From: an uncultured Coriobacteriaceae bacterium
GTDB taxonomy: Bacteria; Actinomycetota; Coriobacteriia; Coriobacteriales; Eggerthellaceae
Assembly (NCBI GenBank): GCA_900539675.1
Contig: UQDJ01000058.1
Span: 1-9,128, forward strand
Length of the DNA stretch: 9,128 bases
Reading direction: 5' to 3'
Every line of letters begins with the position of its first letter. Position 1 is the first letter of the stretch. Both the position numbers and the translations under genes were made by a program. Positions 1 to 6,077 of this stretch are shown piece by piece. The notes below the pieces were generated by a model that was not told where the DNA came from, did not search any database, and saw only the letters and a program-made list of their open reading frames with translations.

Positions 1-1
1 G

Positions 2-1387
2 CCAATCTTGTACCGTGGTCTGAATACCGCCATCAACAACTTCAACGGTGGCCTCCTGAGGAGCAAAGCCATTCAGAATCTTAGTGGAAAGCTTTCCTTG
101 TTGATATTCAGGTTTGCTGAAAAGAGCGCACAAATAGCGAACATTAGTGGTTACGCCATACACTTTGGTGTGATCCAAAACACTGGACATAAGGGAACAA
201 GCAGCGCTGCGTGTATCAGCATGAACGATTATCTTCGCAAGCATGGGGTCATAGTGGCTGGTAACGGTGATTCCCTTACGAATCCAGGTTTCTATACGTG
301 CCCTCTTATCAAAAACTACCTCATCAATTTTGCCCGTGGCAGGAGCAAAATCCCTTAAAGGATCCTCAGCGTACAAACGGCATTCAATAGCACATCCCTT
401 TTGGTGAAGGGTAATCCAATCAAGGTTGGGCATTTCTCCTGCCGCTTCGCGCAGCTGCCATTCCACTAAATCAATGTCGAAGCATTCTTCAGTAACCCCA
501 TGCTCAACCTGAAGACGAGTATTCACCTCAAGAAAGTAAAACGCTGCATTGTCTTCATCATAAAGAAACTCAACGGTACCAGCGTTACGGTATTCAACGC
601 TTTCTGCGAGCTTTTGAGCGCATGTATGCAAACGGGTACGCACTTCATCAGGAATGCCAGGAGCAGGACATTCCTCAACAACTTTTTGGTTACGACGCTG
701 AACCGAGCAGTCTCTATCCCCGATGGCGAGCGCCTTGCCATCAGAACCAAAGATCTGCACCTCTACATGGCGTGCATGGGTGACATACTTCTCCAAGAAA
801 ACGCCAGCATCGCCAAAGTTGGTTTGAGCTAGATGAACCACGCTATCAAAAGCTTCGGATAGCTGTTCGGGTGTGGAGCACACCCGCATGCCAATACCGC
901 CTCCGCCAGCGGTACTTTTCAACATGACAGGAAAGCCTACCCGTTCAGCTTCCAAGAGTGCTTCTTTGCGAGTCTGCAACAAACCCGTGCCAGGTAATTC
1001 AGGCACCCCAGCCGCTTGAGCCAGTTTACGAGCAACATGTTTTAAACTAAATTGCTCCATCTGGTCAGGATCTGGACCAATAAACACTACTCCAGCCTCT
1101 TTACAAGCACGAGCAAACTGGGGGCTTTCAGACAGAAAGCCGTACCCCGGATGAATAGCTTCAGCGCCTGTTTTTTGAGCAGCGGCCAGTATTTTTTCTT
1201 CATCAAGATAGGTTTCTTGCACGCTGCCATCACCCAGACAGATTGCCTCATCTGCGCGGTCCACATGCAAACTGTCCTTATCATCTTCAGCATAAACCGC
1301 CACACTTTTGATGCCCAATCGCTGCAGCGTTCGTTCAATACGCACAGCGATAGCACCACGATTGGCTATCAAAACTTTCGAAAACAT
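2..1387 (-). CDS. Urea/guanidine carboxylase, N-terminal part (biotin carboxylase domain), cut by left window edge
   Basis: This is a biotin-dependent carboxylase that uses ATP and bicarbonate to carboxylate urea or, more likely here, guanidine. The 462 visible residues hold a complete biotin carboxylase module: N-terminal domain (VLIANRGAIAVRI, residues 5-17; HPGYGFLSE, 79-87), ATP-grasp glycine loop (STAGGGGIGM, 158-167), the HVEVQIFG strand (207-214), ERDCS-like DRDCSVQRRNQK (224-235) and the catalytic EVNTRLQVEHGVTE (287-300). The GVTE ending, where acetyl-CoA and pyruvate carboxylases usually have PVTE, is typical of urea carboxylase. The last residues (DGGIQTTVQDW, 452-462) begin the KipA/AHS2-type domain that follows in urea carboxylases but not in acyl-CoA carboxylases. 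The carboxyltransferase and biotinyl domains lie outside the window. The ATG at 1387 has AAAAGGAG five bases upstream. It is the last visible gene of the operon, after two carboxyguanidine deiminase genes. Whether it prefers urea or guanidine depends on carboxyltransferase residues that cannot be seen here. Confidence 0.93.
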   Translation of the reverse strand, partial: MFSKVLIANRGAIAVRIERTLQRLGIKSVAVYAEDDKDSLHVDRADEAICLGDGSVQETYLDEEKILAAAQKTGAEAIHPGYGFLSESPQFARACKEAGVVFIGPDPDQMEQFSLKHVARKLAQAAGVPELPGTGLLQTRKEALLEAERVGFPVMLKSTAGGGGIGMRVCSTPEQLSEAFDSVVHLAQTNFGDAGVFLEKYVTHARHVEVQIFGSDGKALAIGDRDCSVQRRNQKVVEECPAPGIPDEVRTRLHTCAQKLAESVEYRNAGTVEFLYDEDNAAFYFLEVNTRLQVEHGVTEECFDIDLVEWQLREAAGEMPNLDWITLHQKGCAIECRLYAEDPLRDFAPATGKIDEVVFDKRARIETWIRKGITVTSHYDPMLAKIIVHADTRSAACSLMSSVLDHTKVYGVTTNVRYLCALFSKPEYQQGKLSTKILNGFAPQEATVEVVDGGIQTTVQDW

Positions 1388-1443
1388 GACTGCTCCTTTT
1401 GCCCCATTTCCACTTTTTCGCTCGCTTGCGTAAAACGGCATAC

Positions 1444-1470
1444 ATCAGACCAAGAGAACTATCAGACCAA
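1444..1470. repeat. 10-bp direct repeat ATCAGACCAA, two copies 7 bp apart
   Basis: ATCAGACCAA occurs exactly at 1444-1453 and 1461-1470, a 17-bp period. It lies in the 138-bp gap between the DUF1989 gene ending at 1526 and the carboxylase start at 1387. On the transcribed strand it reads TTGGTCTGAT. It could be a protein or small-RNA binding site or just a short duplication. No terminator-like hairpin with a T-run was seen in this gap, which fits read-through from the upstream gene. Confidence 0.6.
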
Positions 1471-1525
1471 TAAAACTCGAACTGCGGACACACAGCTGGC
1501 CCGATCACGCGCGAGGCTTGCCGTA

Positions 1526-2185
1526 CTAATCCTGCGGATCCCAGATAATCATGCGAACCGGTGTTGGGTTATAGGCGTTGCAGGGATTGTTGAGCTGAGG
1601 GCAATTACTCACCAACACCACCACATGACTCAATGCTTTCATCTCTACATAGTTACCTGGAGCAGATACGCCGTCATCGAACTTCAAACCACCTTCTGGT
1701 GTGACTGGCACATTCATGAAGAAGTTGATATTGGGAGCCAAATCACGCTTTGAAAGCAGGTCATCGTTGCGCTGAGAGATGGCATACATACAGTTATCGC
1801 GGCAGTTATGCATGTAGCGCTTTTCACGAGCATAGCGTACCGTATTACTCTGCGAAGAACATGCTCCACCCAACGTGTCGTGACGACCGGTCTTATCAGC
1901 AGTTATTTCCAATAATGGCTTGCCTGATTCGGCACGTAAGACACTGCCGGTAGTAAGATAAATTTTTTTTTGTGCGACGATGGTTGCTACGGCACTGTAG
2001 TGATCTTCTGGGTCCTCGTAATCGTAGAAAGTGGTATCTACTGCCTGATTGCCCTTTTCATCCAAAATGCGTAGTACTTGACCGGGCAACAATTCATGCA
2101 TCCACGGTGTGCCTGCTAAAACTTCGTGATTATAAATAGCATCTTCAACCTGAAGCGGACTTTCTTTTTCAACTAATCCGTACAT
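1526..2185 (-). CDS. Carboxyguanidine deiminase subunit, DUF1989 (urea carboxylase-associated protein 1 type)
   Basis: This 219-residue protein matches the first urea carboxylase-associated (UAAP1) family. Members of this family together with UAAP2 have been shown in other bacteria to be carboxyguanidine deiminase (CgdAB), which hydrolyses carboxyguanidine to allophanate and ammonia in the cytoplasm. Visible family blocks are GRHDTLGGAC (100-109), RYMHNCRDN (123-131), NINFFMNVPVTPEGG (152-166), SAPGNYVEMKA (174-184) and SNCPQLNNPCN (193-203). The conserved His and Cys residues in these blocks are plausible metal or catalytic ligands, which is inference. There is no signal peptide or membrane segment. 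The ATG at 2185 is preferred over an upstream in-frame GTG at 2197 because GAGG lies about seven bases before it. The gene follows the second DUF1989 gene and precedes the carboxylase, the usual order for this pathway. The coding strand contains an A9 run around codons for residues 71-74. Confidence 0.9.
   Translation of the reverse strand: MYGLVEKESPLQVEDAIYNHEVLAGTPWMHELLPGQVLRILDEKGNQAVDTTFYDYEDPEDHYSAVATIVAQKKIYLTTGSVLRAESGKPLLEITADKTGRHDTLGGACSSQSNTVRYAREKRYMHNCRDNCMYAISQRNDDLLSKRDLAPNINFFMNVPVTPEGGLKFDDGVSAPGNYVEMKALSHVVVLVSNCPQLNNPCNAYNPTPVRMIIWDPQD
1963..1971. repeat. Nine-base homopolymer (A9 on the coding strand) inside the DUF1989 gene
   Basis: Nine consecutive T on the plus strand are read as A9 in the minus-strand gene and encode the Gln-Lys-Lys-Ile stretch near residue 72 of the UAAP1-type deiminase subunit. 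The reading frame is intact as given. Such runs are prone to replication or transcription slippage and also to sequencing error. Confidence 0.7.
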
Positions 2186-2238
2186 TGTTATCCTCACAAT
2201 TCTTAAAATGGTTGTCCCAATACATCTGATCTTGTCAT

Positions 2239-2254
2239 CCCCACCGAAGTGGAG
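2239..2254 (-). other. Small UUCG-loop hairpin in the spacer between the two DUF1989 genes
   Basis: On the operon transcript CTCCAC and GTGGGG pair around a TTCG loop, giving a six-pair stem with one U-G pair and a c(UUCG)g tetraloop, a particularly stable type. No T-run follows, so it is not an intrinsic terminator. It might be a processing or stability element. It overlaps the first copy of the 39-bp tandem repeat. Confidence 0.45.
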
Positions 2255-2318
2255 CGCTTATGCCTTCTGTTGGTTGTATCAACGTAGTGGAGCGATCATG
2301 GCTTTTGTTGGTGGTCAC
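2242..2318. repeat. Diverged tandem repeat, two 39-bp units with a 38-bp period
   Basis: Unit 1 (2242-2280) and unit 2 (2280-2318) match at 30 of 39 positions by hand alignment. The best block is GTGGAGCG with the following ATG, CTT and TGTTGGT segments. It fills most of the 149-bp spacer between the two deiminase genes. Mismatches are not concentrated at one codon position and the units lie outside both genes, so this does not look like a coding repeat. Confidence 0.6.
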
Positions 2319-2334
2319 CAAAACAGAAAATGTT

Positions 2335-3054
2335 CTACTTGCCCAAAAGGTTGTAATAATCCCACGTGTTTTCAAACGCACGATAGTTTTCGTCGCGATG
2401 CTGTACGCACTCGTCAAGCAAATCAACTGCTGGAGCGTTATACACATCGATCTGAACCGGTACCGAAGGATACGGAGTTGTAGGGTCTAAAGGGTTGGGT
2501 GTGTTCGATAAAATGACGATTGAATCCATTTCGGTACGAAGGGTTACCGTGGCATCCTTCGGGCAGTTTCCGGGATCATAGTGCATGCTGTCATCATCTT
2601 CGACATACACCTTGGCAAATAGATTCACGCAGGGTACCAGATCACGCAGTGACATGCCGTTTCGAACCAATTCCACTGCGACATTTTCATCACCGGCACG
2701 CAGCCAATCATTGCGTAGTTCCTGATAGGTGGTTACGCCATAGCGTTCATCAACCATCTTTCGCGTAATTAGTCCCGAAATAGAATCATGCCAACCAACA
2801 CTGTCCTGAACAATGCTTGCCAATACACGGCCGTTATCGCTCATGAGTACATTGCCTTGTGTAAGGTGTGCCGTGTACTGTGCTTTTAAGGTATCAGGCA
2901 TGTTGTAGCGCTCTGACGTGTCATACATGTTGTACATAAGCAGAGCCACATTGGCGTTAGGGCCCAACGCCTTAAAGTGCACATACTTACCTTTGCCAAT
3001 ATTGCCCGACCACTTCTCTCCGGGACGTAACGTCTTAGTCCAAATCTTTTGCAT
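2335..3054 (-). CDS. Carboxyguanidine deiminase subunit, DUF1989 (urea carboxylase-associated protein 2 type)
   Basis: This 239-residue cytoplasmic protein is the partner of the next gene's product, and the two families act together as carboxyguanidine deiminase in characterised bacteria. It matches the second urea carboxylase-associated (UAAP2) family: ERYNMPDTLKAQ (48-59), SDNGRVLASIVQDSVGWHD (72-90), YQELRND (110-116), VNLFAKVYV (143-151), SNTPNPLDP (183-191) and FENT (227-230) are its conserved blocks. It shares the DUF1989 fold with its neighbour but is clearly a different paralogue, lacking the HDTLGGAC and NCPQLNNPC signatures. The ATG at 3054 is chosen because AAAGGAA lies about seven bases upstream. 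An in-frame GTG at 3090 would add 12 residues but sits inside a hairpin and has no comparable site. The gene lies between the symporter and UAAP1 genes in the same orientation. I leave the symbol blank because I am not certain which subunit carries the letter A or B. Confidence 0.9.
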   Translation of the reverse strand: MQKIWTKTLRPGEKWSGNIGKGKYVHFKALGPNANVALLMYNMYDTSERYNMPDTLKAQYTAHLTQGNVLMSDNGRVLASIVQDSVGWHDSISGLITRKMVDERYGVTTYQELRNDWLRAGDENVAVELVRNGMSLRDLVPCVNLFAKVYVEDDDSMHYDPGNCPKDATVTLRTEMDSIVILSNTPNPLDPTTPYPSVPVQIDVYNAPAVDLLDECVQHRDENYRAFENTWDYYNLLGK

Positions 3055-3074
3055 GACAGTTTCCTTTCTTGTAA

Positions 3075-3095
3075 GCGACGCTCTTTTCACGTCGC
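3075..3095 (-). other. Hairpin in the leader of the UAAP2-type gene
   Basis: GCGACG and CGTCGC form a perfect six-base-pair stem around a nine-base loop, ending about seven bases before the Shine-Dalgarno sequence of the gene starting at 3054. It has no T-run, so it is not a terminator. It may shape translation or mRNA stability in the 160-bp spacer after the symporter gene, or be chance in a G+C-rich patch. Confidence 0.35.
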
Positions 3096-3214
3096 GGCCT
3101 TAATATCACGTACGATCTATTACGAATGGGGTTGATCTGACCAGCAGCTTTCCTATCTATCTCAGGCGATGAAGCGCAGGTGAGAGTACCCAATTCCCCC
3201 GCTTTGAAAAGGAC

Positions 3215-4852
3215 TTAAACAATGGGTTTGTGCATCTCTTCCTCCGCTTCTGCCAGTTCTTTATCAACCGGAAATCCCGCACGTTTAGCACACTGATAAA
3301 AGTCCAACGTATCTTCTCGCTGAGCGATGACCGCTCTGCGATAGAGTTGTTCGGTAGTGGTTTCTCGTTCTTCTTCCAAAAGCTTTTCTTCTCGCACTTC
3401 ACGAGCCCGTTCATCATCGGTGCGAGGACAAAGTGCGCATACCACCAAGAACACTAACGCTGACGCGCCAAAACAGATAAATGTGCACCAGCCGTCCATA
3501 TCGGCGCCAAAGAGGGAATTTGGTATATAGAGAAGCGTATTAGGTGCGCCATAAACCGTGGGGACGGTAACAAAGAAGAACAGTCGCAGCACCAAGCCGG
3601 TTATCGACGAAGCAAACACTGCCTTAGTGGAACTGCGCTTCCAAAACAGTCCGCCAAATAATGCTGGAATTAAACAGCACAACATGAGATCGAATGCTAG
3701 CGTCAGTAAAATGCCCGTTTGAGCAATTCGAGCTGCAATGAAAATACCCGCCAACGCAGTAGGAATCATACAAATACGCACCCAACGAAGCTGAGGGTCA
3801 CGTCGGTTGGTATCTGAATCACGTCTAAAGCCAGCTACGTTACGGATAATCAAATCCGACATACCTAACACCGCACCCGATGCCGTAGAGAACGAAGCAG
3901 CTACGATGCCTGCCAACACAATTACCGTAATAACCGGCGGAACGTATTCGCTGAGGAATTGATACAGAATAGGAGCGTCATCTGCCGAAAGCCCAAAGGT
4001 CTGTACCGCAGTCAAAGCTATCATGCCGTAGACAACACCTATAAATGCCGTCAATCCAGCGCCGATGAAGCATGCCTTTTGAGCAGTTTTAGGATTACGT
4101 GCACTATAGACGCGCTGCTGAAAATCAATAGCAACAATGTCGCCAACTCCTAAGGAGAGCAACGTTGCCCAATTCAAAGCAGAACCAGCAGCAGGATCAC
4201 TCAGCTGAACGAAGTCGAAGGGACCCATGTCTGGCGGCGTCGAATAGCCGAAGGAAACCCCCACAAACACAGCAATTAACACGGCAGCAAATAAGGTAAT
4301 GCAGGTTTGCACCGCTGCAGTATAGGCATCGCTAAACAGCCCTCCGCACATGGTGTACAACAGCACTAAACCAGCTGAAATAAACAGGCCACCAACGTAG
4401 GGCACGCCAAGGAAGTATTCAAGCAACTTGCCACAAGCAACCATATTGCCCGCAAACAGGATGATGTATGCAAGAACAATAATGATAGAAGCTAACTTTT
4501 CGTAGTTGTGTCCAAACTTTAAACGAAAAAAATCTCCGAGTGAAAAGAGCCCCATTTCATTCATGGGTTTAGCAATAAAGATGCCCGATAACAACAAGCA
4601 AATAGCCAACCCAATGGCAAGAGAGGCACCCGACCAAAACCCGGTAGCAGACGTCAAGTCCATGTTGCCCACCGTGGCATTAGAATCAACCGCCGCGGCC
4701 ATCAAAGCAGGAGCAACCAAATATACCGGTAGCATACGTCCAGCAACCAGGAAGTTCTGGGAGTCGCCTTCAACTTTGCGCCCCACATATATCCCGACAA
4801 ACAGCACCAAAAGCACGGTTATGCCAACGCCAAATAGCAGCATTGCATTCAA
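3215..4852 (-). CDS. Sodium:solute symporter (SSF) family permease, candidate guanidine or urea importer
   Basis: This is a 545-residue inner-membrane transporter of the SSF family (PutP, SGLT, urea permease DUR3). Nearly all of residues 4-474 is hydrophobic and arranged as about 13 membrane segments. Family signatures include the SGDxxxDFQQRVYSAR-like loop (DFQQR, 243-247) and SFSTASGAVLG (320-330), which corresponds to the TM8 Ser/Thr pair of the Na2 sodium site. The last 71 residues form a highly charged cytosolic tail rich in Glu and Arg. I prefer the TTG start at 4852 because GGAAGGG is eight bases upstream. The ATG at 4843 is 17 bases from that site, and a further TTG at 4915 has no ribosome binding site. 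It is the first gene of the operon and leads into the two deiminase genes and the carboxylase. The context implies import of the pathway substrate, but the substrate itself cannot be read from the sequence. Confidence 0.85.
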   Translation of the reverse strand: MNAMLLFGVGITVLLVLFVGIYVGRKVEGDSQNFLVAGRMLPVYLVAPALMAAAVDSNATVGNMDLTSATGFWSGASLAIGLAICLLLSGIFIAKPMNEMGLFSLGDFFRLKFGHNYEKLASIIIVLAYIILFAGNMVACGKLLEYFLGVPYVGGLFISAGLVLLYTMCGGLFSDAYTAAVQTCITLFAAVLIAVFVGVSFGYSTPPDMGPFDFVQLSDPAAGSALNWATLLSLGVGDIVAIDFQQRVYSARNPKTAQKACFIGAGLTAFIGVVYGMIALTAVQTFGLSADDAPILYQFLSEYVPPVITVIVLAGIVAASFSTASGAVLGMSDLIIRNVAGFRRDSDTNRRDPQLRWVRICMIPTALAGIFIAARIAQTGILLTLAFDLMLCCLIPALFGGLFWKRSSTKAVFASSITGLVLRLFFFVTVPTVYGAPNTLLYIPNSLFGADMDGWCTFICFGASALVFLVVCALCPRTDDERAREVREEKLLEEERETTTEQLYRRAVIAQREDTLDFYQCAKRAGFPVDKELAEAEEEMHKPIV

Positions 4853-4860
4853 TAGAATCA

Positions 4861-4867
4861 CCCTTCC
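4861..4867 (-). promoter_or_regulatory. Ribosome binding site deciding the symporter start
   Basis: GGAAGGG on the minus strand, eight bases before TTG 4852, is the only good Shine-Dalgarno match near the 5' end of this gene. It argues for TTG initiation rather than the ATG nine bases further in. Confidence 0.5.
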
Positions 4868-4918
4868 GATTGCTTTGCGTTGATTCAATCGAAATCGATG
4901 ACCGCTACCGATCAATCG

Positions 4919-4939
4919 CTCTGAGCTATGTGCTCAGAG
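4919..4939. promoter_or_regulatory. Perfect 8-bp inverted repeat in the operon leader
   Basis: CTCTGAGC and GCTCAGAG flank a five-base TATGT centre. It is about 67 bases upstream of the symporter start. It could be a DNA operator or an RNA hairpin in the 5' leader. No T-run follows it on either strand, so it does not look like a terminator. Confidence 0.5.
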
Positions 4940-5036
4940 ACGCTGGTCACAAGCGCTGCATTAATTTCGATAACGCATCTAAAATAGGAAGAGTCTGTTT
5001 CGCTTACGTTAAAGGGAACCGATATGAAACATAACT

Positions 5037-5053
5037 TTCGATGATTTATCGAA
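5037..5053. promoter_or_regulatory. Candidate TetR operator, 17-bp palindrome
   Basis: TTCGATGATTTATCGAA has perfect six-base arms around a five-base centre, a size and symmetry usual for TetR-dimer operators. It lies about 93 bases before the TetR gene start and 184 bases before the symporter start, where one regulator dimer could control both directions. Further TTTCGAT-like half-sites occur toward the symporter. Binding is inference. Confidence 0.5.
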
Positions 5054-5145
5054 TTGGAAACGTAAAGGTCTTCATCTGGAAATATAGAGAGCTCATGTTA
5101 GATTTACTACTACAGAACACACGATCAAACCCTACAATTAAGACC

Positions 5146-5892
5146 ATGACACACCCGATTGACATACCAACACAAGCACCCAGAAAACACGATGCTTCCC
5201 CTATAACTTCTCGAAGAGGTCGACCTCGCAAAAGCGGGAAACAATCGCTTGACCAAAGGGCAGATATCCAATCTAGCGCCATTGTCCTCTTTCAAAGCAA
5301 GGGGTATCAAGCAACGAGCATGACAGAAATTGCCCATTCCTGTGGGCTCAGTCAGTCCTCGCTGTACTACTGGTATGGCAATAAAGCTGAAATCCTTCGA
5401 GATATCCTGATTCAAAACCACGCATCACAAACGGTTATTGAACGTCTTTCCACCACAGAAGCAAGTTTTGCTGCTCAGCTCTATGCATTTATGGTTGCCG
5501 ATGTTCAAATGCTGTGCACTTTGCCGCTTGATTATTACGATTTGGAGCGCATCGCCCACAGCGATCCTGAAGCCTTCAGCGATTTTTTTGATACGTACAA
5601 AAAATTGCGTAAAGACGTGCGCAAGCTCCTTGATGACGGTGTTGCGTCGGACGTTTTTACCTGCAGTGATTCTCAACTAGCCGTTTTAACCATGCTCTCA
5701 TTAAATGAAGCACTCCAACATCGCTACCGGGTGGAAGAACACACAAAACAGCAGGAAAATATCGATAAATTTGCCCACCTTGGTGCCCGCTGCGCGGTAA
5801 AGCTCATTGCCCCTGGACTCGATCTCGACCCTGTTGCTGAAGAAGCAGCACCTCTTCTTCTAGATCATTCCGATACCCCGATCTCAGCTTAA
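5146..5892 (+). CDS. TetR/AcrR family transcriptional regulator
   Basis: This 248-residue DNA-binding protein has an N-terminal TetR helix-turn-helix (residues about 36-85), with MTEIAHSCGLSQSSLYYWYG (59-78) and the usual following NKAEIL. The remaining alpha-helical part is the ligand-binding and dimer domain and shows no motif that names the ligand. A basic RRGRPRK stretch (23-29) resembles an AT-hook and is common at TetR N-termini. The ATG at 5146 is chosen because it starts shortly before that basic segment. In-frame ATGs at 5095 and 5041 exist, but 5041 lies inside a 17-bp palindrome that is more likely an operator. The ribosome binding site is weak for all three. The gene is divergent from the guanidine/urea operon, so self-repression and control of that operon are the likely role, by position only. 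Confidence 0.85.
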   Translation: MTHPIDIPTQAPRKHDASPITSRRGRPRKSGKQSLDQRADIQSSAIVLFQSKGYQATSMTEIAHSCGLSQSSLYYWYGNKAEILRDILIQNHASQTVIERLSTTEASFAAQLYAFMVADVQMLCTLPLDYYDLERIAHSDPEAFSDFFDTYKKLRKDVRKLLDDGVASDVFTCSDSQLAVLTMLSLNEALQHRYRVEEHTKQQENIDKFAHLGARCAVKLIAPGLDLDPVAEEAAPLLLDHSDTPISA

Positions 5893-5917
5893 ATCTGCGA
5901 TCTCTCCCCCACACAGA

Positions 5918-5950
5918 CAAGCAAGCTCTACTCTGTAGTGCTTCTGCTTG
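5918..5950 (+). terminator. Imperfect hairpin after the TetR gene, possible terminator
   Basis: CAAGCA, AGC and CTAC pair with GTAG, GCT and TGCTTG around a three-base loop, a 13-pair stem with a T-T mismatch and a two-base bulge. It starts 25 bases after the TetR stop. The following sequence is TGAAGGAGTTTAAAAAAC, without a proper T-run, so intrinsic termination would be weak. Confidence 0.35.
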
Positions 5951-6039
5951 TGAAGGAGTTTAAAAAACTGAGCAAGCAGTCTCACAAATGATGCCACGCA
6001 GCAATATGCTAATCTGTTTGTTAACACCGATATCCTAGT

Positions 6040-6059
6040 GATGCAGACGTATTTGCATC
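6040..6059. promoter_or_regulatory. Inverted repeat upstream of the DegV gene
   Basis: GATGCA and TGCATC flank an eight-base centre, ending 18 bases before the DegV start codon and just before its ribosome binding site. It could be an operator or a short leader hairpin. The rest of the 185-bp gap (5893-6077) shows no clear -35/-10 pair. Confidence 0.3.
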
Positions 6060-6077
6060 GTATCTGAGGGGGATTAG

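Larger units (their letters stand above)
4853..5145. promoter_or_regulatory. Divergent intergenic region between symporter operon and TetR gene
   Basis: This 293-bp region must hold the promoters of the symporter/deiminase/carboxylase operon (leftward) and of the TetR gene (rightward). It contains a 17-bp palindrome (5037-5053), a strong hairpin (4919-4939) and repeated TTTCGAT or ATCGAAA half-sites (4888-4894, 4965-4971, 5036-5042). An extended -10-like TGTTAGATT at 5096-5104 could serve the TetR gene. No convincing -35/-10 pair was found for the operon. I looked for the ykkC/guanidine-I conserved segments and the mini-ykkC and ykkC-III patterns and recognised none. Confidence 0.5.

Noticed and set aside
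1052..1753. A 233-codon plus-strand open frame across the carboxylase/UAAP1 region.
   Set aside because: It is antisense to two strongly recognised genes, shows no family features and spans their intergenic gap; a shadow frame.
2183..2202. On the minus strand AATTGTGAGGATAACAAT resembles the E. coli lac operator.
   Set aside because: It lacks two central bases, so the half-sites are at the wrong spacing, and it is simply the ribosome binding site and start region of the UAAP1-type gene. No LacI-type gene is present.
2239..2318. Paired hairpins in the spacer as a guanidine-II (mini-ykkC) riboswitch.
   Set aside because: That class needs two G/C stems with ACGR loops. Here only one stem is good, its loop is UUCG, and the site lies inside the operon.
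4506..4883. A 125-codon plus-strand open frame antisense to the symporter gene.
   Set aside because: It mirrors the symporter codons, has no ribosome binding site and no recognisable domain.
5041..5145. A 35-residue N-terminal extension of the TetR protein from ATG 5041.
   Set aside because: It would start inside a likely operator palindrome, has no ribosome binding site and does not resemble TetR N-termini. The ATG at 5146 is better, though 5095 cannot be excluded.
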